Shown here: piece after piece, positions 56,938 through 64,000 of the stretch
Position numbering within the stretch: position 1 is the first letter of the stretch
How the letters are laid out: every line of letters starts with the position of its first letter
NCBI RefSeq assembly: GCF_023053635.1
Contig: NC_086178.1
Coordinates: 38,858,726 to 38,922,725 of the forward strand
Length of the DNA stretch: 64,000 nucleotides
Direction: 5' to 3'
Origin: Elgaria multicarinata webbii
Taxonomy: Eukaryota > Chordata > Lepidosauria > Squamata > Anguidae
Program-made: the position numbers and the translations under genes
The notes under the pieces: model-generated
Seen by the model: the letters and a program-made list of their open reading frames with translations, nothing else
Databases searched by the model: none
Told to the model about the DNA's origin: nothing

Positions 56938-57062
56938 AGCCTTTCCCAATGAGGTGCCCTCAAGATGTTTTGGACTACAACTCTATCCATAGACAGCAGT
57001 CAGGGGTTATGGGAATTGTAATCTAGAACATCTGGAGGGTGCCATATTGGGGAAGGCTGGAC
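56938..57062. mobile_element. palindromic MITE
   Basis: CAGCCTTTCCCAATGAGGTG at the left pairs with CATATTGGGGAAGGCTGG at the right. The inner parts TTTTGGACTACAACTC and GGGAATTGTAATCTAGAAC also pair. This is the most complete copy here of a common short inverted-repeat transposon. Confidence 0.75.
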
Positions 57063-58680
57063 TATACTACATAATGATATATCCAACACTTTAACTCCTT
57101 TTAGTTCGAAGTTAAAAAGTTAAGCAATGTGACCGGAACAAATATCAGGCAAATGGAACAACTCAATATATCAAAAAATACAGTCCATGATGATCAAATA
57201 GCATCAGTCTCTAAAGGCACATACATCATCTGCTAATCTCTTCCAAACTATATCAGACAAGGGAGTGGTGACTAAGTGTTCTGTTGGTCGTTTCTTTTAC
57301 AACAATAATAAAATGAGATTTTGTCTGCTATGTCATATCAGTGTCTCATTGGCACATTCACATGATTTGGCCATGCCTTGATCTCCTTTGTGGTTAAAGT
57401 TTAGAATGTCTTTCTTCACTGTGACACAATACTATGGCTATCTTTTGTTAACAATCCATCCAGTTAAGTTGTCCATGTTCAGCAATGTAATTTCTAGTAT
57501 TCTGACATCCAACCCTAATATATTGTAAGACTTCTTGTTCTTTAATATATATTTTTTGCAATTTATAGCATAAAGACATTATTTTTAAACAAATTTATAT
57601 CCAGTTTTCTTTTACAATAAACAAAAGGTGTCCAATTGTTGTCTGCCTACTTTTACACAAACAAAATTTGCTAGTTTGGACACTACATGGTTCTGGAATT
57701 TTCATATTCATTCCTGAACCGATTGTTCTTCTTTACACTACTTGATGTATACTCTCCTTGCTACAATCATATATGCAACAATTCATCCTTAAAAAATATT
57801 GGTATTTCTAATCTAGGTTAGCAAAAGTAAAAAAAGAAGAAAAAAGAATCCAGTTGAACCTCACAGCCTATTATTTCTTTTTATTGATTTTGCAATAGAT
57901 TACCAATATTGTTTCGCTTTAGGGTACAATTATCATAAATTAATAAATGTATCAGTACACAAATGAAATTGCCAACACATCTGTCGTGTTAATCAATTTG
58001 TTAAATTTATTAAGTGTACTATGTCACCCATTAAATTAAAATTGTTTTCTCTAACACTGATATTCATAAAGAATACCAGGTGTTTTCAGAGTATAACAAG
58101 TATGGTAGTGTTCAAAGCCAGTGCCCACTTTGTTTTCACTTGTTCTGGTTCACATTTTAATTTCAACAAGATCTTTTATGCAATACCCCATAATTTGGTC
58201 CAATAGTATAACAAATCAATATTTCAAAATCGGTCTTCTCTTCTAACCTATTCATTACCTTTTGTCATCCAGCTTTGCAAGTAAGTTCTCACCTCAAAAT
58301 ATTCAAGCAAAGGAAGAATCTCATATACTAGTTTTAATTATATCATATGATTAAGATTCAGAATTTCTAATGATATTATATAATCCATATGTTTACATTT
58401 ATCGATGTTAGTGAGCCTCTTCATGGGATTAAACTGTATACCATGTTATCAATGCTATCAAAACTTTAGCTAGAGTCAAGATAGATCAATATTTGTCCCA
58501 TGTTCTAAGAATATTTTAAATAATTATTCTTTATTTCAATGTTTTCTGAGAAATTCAGTTTCTTTGGTCAAAAGATAGAGTTTAGATCAAAATCTATACA
58601 TTCATGCTTAAAGTATCTTGATTGCTTTGATCATATGAGCCATGTTAGTGTAGTGATAAATGTATCAGCAACTTTGAGAT
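57063..58680. other. AT-rich intergenic DNA, possibly old LINE sequence
   Basis: No gene recognised. Parts such as 57540-57840 look like degraded inverted LINE sequence, but no motif fixes the family. Confidence 0.3.
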
Positions 58681-58681
58681 C

Positions 58682-58805
58682 AGGGTTGGGGGACCTGTAG
58701 CCCTCCAGGTGCAGTTGGACTACAACTCCCAGCAGCCCCAGCCAACATGGCCAATGGTCAGGGATAATGGGGTTTGTAGTCCACTGCCAGGAAGGCCACA
58801 GGTTC
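58682..58805. mobile_element. palindromic MITE
   Basis: GGGACCTGTAGCCCTCCAGG, then TTGGACTACAACTCCCAGC, pair with GGTTTGTAGTCCACTGCC and GGCCACAGGTTCC. Same general family as 56938. Confidence 0.7.
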
Positions 58806-59059
58806 CTTACCCCCTTACCTAGATCTCGTAGATGTCTTCAAGTCATGTAACCTTTTACGTAGCTTTTTGAATCTGATGGAGTTTATTGCATGTTGGGGGA
58901 ATCATGGCAAGTCTCTGCTATTACTTTTTCATGGAATATACTCACCTACTGAGTTGAACTTCCTTATTCATATCAAAAGATATGGGCATCGTAGCGGCAA
59001 CTGATACAAGTCTTTTCCTTTCATCAAATTCACCAAGGATTTAGGGTTTGTAAGAAGAC

Positions 59060-59465
59060 TGAAGGATGGCAGGTGGCATTGTCTATATAAACTATTTTCA
59101 TAAACTTTTTCTGTTGAGGCACCCCAGTTGTGGAGTAACCTCCCCTTGGAGGCCCAGCTGGCGCTGGCGCTGGCTTCATTTCAGCGTCAAGTTAAAATAT
59201 GGCTTTTTATCAAAGCTTTTGAGGGCTAAATTACCTTTTTATTCTCTCAGCATTTTAACAGTCTATAAATTTATTTTAAATTTTGCTATTTTAAATTTGT
59301 ATTTCTGCACTGCTGCTTTTATCCTGGTTGTGCTTTTATATTGTATTTTATATCATGTTTTTATACTGTTTGTTTCATACTTTGAATGGTTTTAATTTTT
59401 GTGAACAGCCCAGGGAGCTTTGGCTATTGGGTGGTATAAAAATGCAATAAATAAATAAATAAATT
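59060..59465 (+). mobile_element. L2-like LINE 3' end
   Basis: Degraded end of an L2-type ORF (GAGGCACCCCAGTTGTGG), a T-rich 3' UTR, CCCAGGGAGCTTTGGC and (AAAT)n. Confidence 0.75.
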
Positions 59466-59499
59466 CTGCATGGCTGCACATATTTTTATTTTTGTTTCT

Positions 59500-59680
59500 A
59501 TTCCTTTAAAAAAAAACAAAAAAACAAAAAAAACTTCTATTGGTTTTAATTTAACGATTTGATACATTTTTACCTGTGTATATTATTGTTTTCCATTGTC
59601 CTGATTTTATCTGTACGCTGCCCTGAGATCCCAGTGATATAGGGCGGGATGCAAATGTTTTAATAAATAATAAATAAGCC
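59500..59680 (+). repeat. retroposon 3' tail
   Basis: TACGCTGCCCTGAGATCCC, then TATAGGGCGGGATGCAAATG, then (AATA)n. A different tail type from the L2-like one; family unresolved. Confidence 0.5.
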
Positions 59681-59999
59681 CAAACACTAGCCAAGCATTA
59701 CTTCTCAACCTGCACATAGTGTTTTCCTGCTTTGGTAAAAGTTCTGGAACAAAATGCAATCGGCATCCATTTGAATATTTACTGCACTGGACTATTCCAG
59801 CTGGGCAAGCACTTCTAATGTGGATTCTACTATGTACTGGGTATTCAAACTGAAAATATATGACCTTTCTGCAGCTTGTTTTTAAAATGGCAGGATTCTT
59901 CTTTCCCCTGGGCTTTCTTCTGTGCTGCTTTTGCAGTAACGTGAAAAGTAAACATAAGGAAATTTAAAAATATAACTTCAAATAAAAGATTTCTGAAGT

Positions 60000-60786
60000 A
60001 CAGGTCTTCCCCCACATCCAAAGAACATATTTTGACAGTTTGTTGAAAAAATAAGAAATTATACACTGCTTAGGGTTGACTTTTATTAAATACACTACTA
60101 TTGGTATTTTGTTCATAATCTTTAGATCACTCATGGACAGACTTGCTTAAAAATGTATTTTCTTTTTTTAGAAAAAAACATTTGCAAAATTAAAGCTAAA
60201 ATACATCTTACACACACCTCTGGATAATCTGCTGACTTATATTAGCAAAGAATGTCTTTCAGTCAATATGTACATGTGCTTGTATGAGAGATAATCATGA
60301 GATAGGATGCCTTTTAATCTGGTGCACTATTGCATCAAATCTGACTAAAAGAAAATAAGTGTAATAAGGTTAACTATAAAGGTGCTGAATGTAATAATGG
60401 AATAACAATGAGAAACCCATACTTTGTTATGCCATTTTGCAGGTAATTTAAATCCAAGTTTAGCATCTTTCTACACAAGAGAATTGTCTGCAGGACACCT
60501 TTGCTAGGTGGAGGCAATCCTCTTTGCAAAATAATTCAATACAAATGTACATCAAGTCATGCAAAAGGAGGAAAACAGCATGTTACAACAAATCTGAAAA
60601 AAATAAATACAATTGTCCAGGCATCCCTTTAGCGCTGTAATGTTATGTTACAGCTGTTTACTGTGGCAGAAGTTTTCAGTGCATGGATCATAAACCACCA
60701 TACAATTCAGAGGCAGAAACAAAAGACGTTGCAAATTCCCTATATTTCCCACCATCAAATCTTTGTGGCAATTTCTGTGGCAATTT
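60000..60786 (-). other. probable MFF 3' UTR
   Basis: AT-rich sequence with no recognised repeat follows the MFF stop. A minus-strand AATAAA at 60087-60082 is a candidate polyadenylation signal about 700 bases past the stop. The extent is inferred. Confidence 0.45.
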
Positions 60787-60918
60787 CTAGCGACGAAACC
60801 AAAGCCAACTATTTAGTAGCCAGAAAGCTACAGTAATTGAATACACGATCATTTCTCTTTTCGCACGCTCTTTGTTTTCTTCTTCCAGAAGTTGCAGACG
60901 GCGATTAAGTTTGATTAT
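60787..60918 (-). CDS. MFF: MFF terminal coding exon
   Basis: 132 nt, 43 residues plus TAG. The acceptor is a run of T followed by AG at 60920-60919. It holds the coiled coil and the tail anchor and is almost identical to the remembered mammalian sequence. Confidence 0.95.
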   Translation of the reverse strand: MIKLNRRLQLLEEENKERAKREMIVYSITVAFWLLNSWLWFRR

Positions 60919-62002
60919 CTAAAAAAGAAAGGAAATGTTTTTCAACTTTAACATTTAGCACAAGTTTACTAATAACTTCAAGACTTCTCAGACTCATGCA
61001 CTCCAGATTTGTGTGATCATAGGAGGGTCAAGCTGCTGTGGGACTCTGGTAATGGAAGCCTGCAGCTCCTCAAAAGTTGCAGTATAAGAGTTCTTTTCAA
61101 TAGACGACTCTCTTGGTTCCATACTCCTAAGGCCTCAGAATCCTGGCAGTTATAAATAACTAAATCAAGCATGTAATATAAATAAATAATCCAATTCAGC
61201 TTCTTAAAGCCAATCAGAAGACAGATTAAGCCTAAGTACAGAAATAAAATACAGCCCATACAAACCCAAATAGATTTCCATTCTAACTTAATAAGGAAGT
61301 ACAGGAATCCTACAACCCTGCACACACATCTGGTTCACATAACGTAACAGCCCACCGCAGTTTAATTTAAAGGAGCTGTTGTGTCGTGCTGGGCTTGCTG
61401 TGTCTTGTGAACCCCAACAATAGGTTATTTGAGGGTTATGTAATCCTCAAACAACCCCTGCTGCCTGGGTTCACATGACATGACAAGCCATATTCAAAAT
61501 GGCTGTGGCACCTCAAGTGTTAATTAACCCACTTTGGCTTGTTGTGATATGCAAATTGACACTGACTGGAAGGCACACCTCATCCATGGCAATGTCCTTC
61601 CCAACTGGGCCTCCTTTCTGAATATCTTTCTCTTTACTCACATTTATGCTCTGAAGTCCCTATATTTTATCAGTGTACGTCAGAAACTGAGAATGCACTA
61701 GCTGCTGTCTGGTATCCTAGGCCTGCTAGTACTGAGAGAGAAGAAATGTATTATGCCACAGGAGAAAAAAATTACTTGCACTTCTGAATGTTAGTGCAAA
61801 TTTAAATTTTGTTCCGCTCATAGCTCCCATTCCTTATCTGAATAGGTAGAGAATTAACTATATTACTGGAAAGAAGCATACGAACCAGCACTACAATAGC
61901 TGAAGCATTTTAGATACCTGTCGTCTCAAAGAAGCAGCATCCACAACTGTCAAATCTTCTGGCGTTCCATCAAATGATGTATCCACATTTGAAAGAGTAT
62001 AC
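60787..62002 (-). CDS. MFF: MFF, mitochondrial fission factor (last two coding exons; gene continues beyond the right edge)
   Basis: Two exons, 62002-61918 and 60918-60787, encode the C-terminal 71 residues. The first gives YTLSNVDTSFDGTPEDLTVV then DAASLRRQ. The second gives IIKLNRRLQLLEEENKERAK and ends LLNSWLWFRR before a TAG at 60789-60787. MFF is a tail-anchored protein of the mitochondrial and peroxisomal outer membrane that recruits the dynamin-related GTPase DRP1 for fission. Visible here are the coiled coil (LNRRLQLLEEENKERAKRE) and the C-terminal membrane anchor (about YSITVAFWLLNSWLW), with the short basic RR tail that directs targeting. Earlier exons are not in the window. It is transcribed in the same direction as MRPL44. 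Confidence 0.95.
61332..61550. repeat. cluster of three hairpins in the last MFF intron, MITE-like
   Basis: GGTTCACATAACGTAACAGC pairs with GCTGTGTCTTGTGAACC (61332-61413). GGTTATTTGAGG pairs with CCTCAAACAACC (61423-61456). CATGACATGACAAGCCA pairs with TGGCTTGTTGTGATATG (61474-61551). Probably a foldback MITE. Confidence 0.55.
61918..62002 (-). CDS. MFF: MFF penultimate coding exon
   Basis: 85 nt between acceptor CTCATAG (AG at 62004-62003) and donor GTATCT (from 61917). The first base completes a codon from the upstream exon, and the exon ends in a full CAG (Q). Residues match the conserved YTLSNVD and DAASLRRQ stretches of vertebrate MFF. Confidence 0.93.
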
Positions 62003-62079
62003 CTATGAGATGAAAAGGGCAAATATGCTTCAGTGGCACAGATGTACAGGAGATTGTGTATATAGGGACCCTAAAATCA

Positions 62080-63850
62080 GCCTCCATACCACCATTTTGA
62101 AAAAAAGGGATCCAGGAAGTTCCTTAAAATTACCAACCAACTAAATTGGAAAGCATGATTAAAGATACAATCATCATGCTTATAGAAGAACAAGTGTTGC
62201 TGAAGAGTCAACATGGCTTCTGCAAAACCAAGTCCTGTCTCACTACCTTTTAGAATTCTTCGAGAGTGCCATCAAGAATGTAGACAGGAGTGATCTAATA
62301 AACACTGTTTATTTGGTCTTTCAAAAGGCTTTTGACAAAGTCCCTCATCAAAGACTCCTGACCATACTTAGCAGTCATGGGATAAGAGGGGAGAGGTCCT
62401 CTTATGGATAGGTAAGAAATTCGAGAACAATAAGTTGAGAGTAGGAATAAATGAACAATTCCCATTTATTTGATCATAAACAATCTAGAGATTGTGGTGA
62501 TCAATGACATCACATTATTTAGGATGGTTAAAACAAAAAGAGATTGCAAACAACTCCAAAATGATCTCTCCAAACTGGGGAAATGGACATTAAAGTGGCA
62601 AATGGATTGAATCTAAGAGGTGTAACTTGATACACAAAGGGGCAGAAAATCGTGACTTCACATTTACCCTGATGGGATCTGTGACTAATCAGGAAAAGGA
62701 TATTGAAGTTGTGGTGGATTGTGTAATGAAAATGTCAACTCAGTGTGCAGCTGCTATGAAAAAGGTGAATTCTATATTGGGGTTCATCAAGAAAAAAATC
62801 AAAAATTAAACTGCTAATATACTTTTATGCAAGTGTATGATGTGGTATACAGTTCTGGTCCACCCCACCCGCAATTGAATATACATCTGAAAAAGATACG
62901 GAAAATGGCAACCAAAATGATCAAGGGGCTGAAGCATCTTCGCTATGAGGAAAGTTGCAACATTTGGCACTGTTTAGCTTAGAAAAATGTGAGTAAGGGG
63001 AGAGGGATGGTATAAACTGCATGGTATGGAGAAAGCAGATATGGAGAAGTTTTTCTCCATTTTTCATAATATTAGAAGCCAGAATCATCCAATGAAGCAG
63101 CATGGTGGAAATTCAGGGTCGGCAAAAGGAAGTTCTTTACAAATGCATAGTTAAACTGTGGAACTTACTACTACAAGATGTAGTGATAGCTGCCCACTTG
63201 GACAGCTTTAAAAGGGAATTAGACAATTTTATTGAGGATAAAACTATCAATGGCTACTAGTCATGATGGCCATATAACCTGAAGTATCAGAAGCAGTATC
63301 AGAAGCTCAGAGGATGGCAACAAGGGAGAGGGCCTTTTCAGTGGTGGCCCCCCAATTATGGAATGATCTCCCCGATGACGCTCGCCTGGTGCCAACATTG
63401 GTTTTTCTCTTCTCCCAGGCATTTAACAGCATTTAACAACGTATGCTAAGTTTTTTTAAAAAAAATGGACCTAGAACTGTTGTGGTTTAAATGGATACTG
63501 TTGTTTTATACTGTTGTTTTTATATTTTTGATGGTTTTAAATTTTGTATACTTTTTAATATTCAATGTTTTTAACTTTTGTAAACCGCCCAGAGAGCTTC
63601 GGCTATGGGCCGGTATATAAATTTAATAAATAAATAAATAAATAAATAAATAAAGCAGTATGGCTCTCAAAACCAGTTGCTGGGGAACATAAGCAGAACA
63701 ATGCTATTACACCTTATTACTATTTCTTAGATGCCTTGTCCTGCTTGTTGTCTTCCCCTAGCATCTGAGTGGTCACTGTGGAAATAAAATGCTGGACTAG
63801 ACAGGACTTTAATCTGCTCCAGCAGGACTCCTATAATATGTAAAAGTATA
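62080..63850 (+). mobile_element. CR1 LINE fragment interrupted by an L2-like element
   Basis: Degraded reverse transcriptase sequence in several frames (for example LVFQKAFDKVPHQRLLTIL at about 62311-62367) runs to a CR1 3' end (ATCAATGGCTACTAGTCATG near 63248). After the insert it resumes at 63654 and ends near CTCCAGCAGGACTCC (about 63832). Confidence 0.75.
63300..63653 (+). mobile_element. L2-like LINE 3' end inserted in the CR1, with target duplication
   Basis: AGCAGTAT occurs at 63292-63299 and again at 63654-63661, directly flanking the insert. The insert holds the end of an L2-type ORF (GGGCCTTTTCAGTGGTGGCC), a T-rich 3' UTR, CCGCCCAGAGAGCTTCGGC and (AAAT)n. Confidence 0.85.
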
Positions 63851-64000
63851 TACCATTTCCTAGTAACAAAACTTATAAAAGCATAAAACATAATAAAAAC
63901 ACAATAAAATATTCATTGGTCAACCATAACTATATTGACTGCATCAGCTGGGTCACCCCCAAGGAAAAGCCTGCCTGAAGAGGTAGTCTTGAGCAGATGT

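Noticed and set aside
60645-60836. Plus-strand open frame opposite the last MFF exon
   Set aside because: It is the antisense shadow of the MFF tail-anchor exon.

Overview
The window is nuclear DNA from a vertebrate, almost certainly a squamate reptile (lizard or snake). Two conserved vertebrate genes are readable exon by exon. The interspersed repeats are of types I associate with squamates: CR1 LINEs, L2-like LINE 3' ends with a characteristic hairpin tail followed by (AAAT)n, tRNA-derived SINEs, and short palindromic MITEs. No bacterial gene, rRNA, tRNA gene or CRISPR array was seen. Repeat family names come from recognition by eye, not from a database search.

Genes. MRPL44 (mitochondrial large-subunit protein mL44) lies complete on the minus strand at 6406-16358. 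It has four coding exons with consensus splice sites and a predicted protein of 327 aa. Its CpG-rich promoter lies just right of 16358. The last two coding exons of MFF (mitochondrial fission factor) lie on the minus strand at 60787-62002; the rest of that gene is beyond the right edge. About 44 kb of almost purely repetitive DNA separates them. In mammals both genes lie in the same chromosome region (human 2q36), so the linkage fits.

Layout. 1-6400: downstream flank of MRPL44, with a CR1 element interrupted by an L2-like element, and mostly unassigned DNA. 6406-16358: MRPL44, whose introns hold a 105-bp tandem repeat, MITEs, a 0.5-kb GC-rich palindrome and several LINE/SINE tails. 16912-20286: a large foldback element with long inverted arms built of 149-bp tandem repeats. 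21085-23690: two LINE fragments (CR1, then an endonuclease-bearing LINE). 25500-53110: a satellite-like region of about 27 kb built on a 57-bp unit (about 390 copies by length), interrupted by six 248-bp L2-like tails and by repeated copies of a module of about 580 bp that carries an exon-like segment. 53110-59700: unassigned DNA with a 153-bp tandem repeat, MITEs and LINE tails. 60000-64000: the 3' end of MFF, with another CR1 interrupted by an L2-like element.

The most remarkable parts are the 57-bp higher-order repeat region and the foldback element. Long open frames in both are by-products of repeat length and composition, and I do not regard them as genes.
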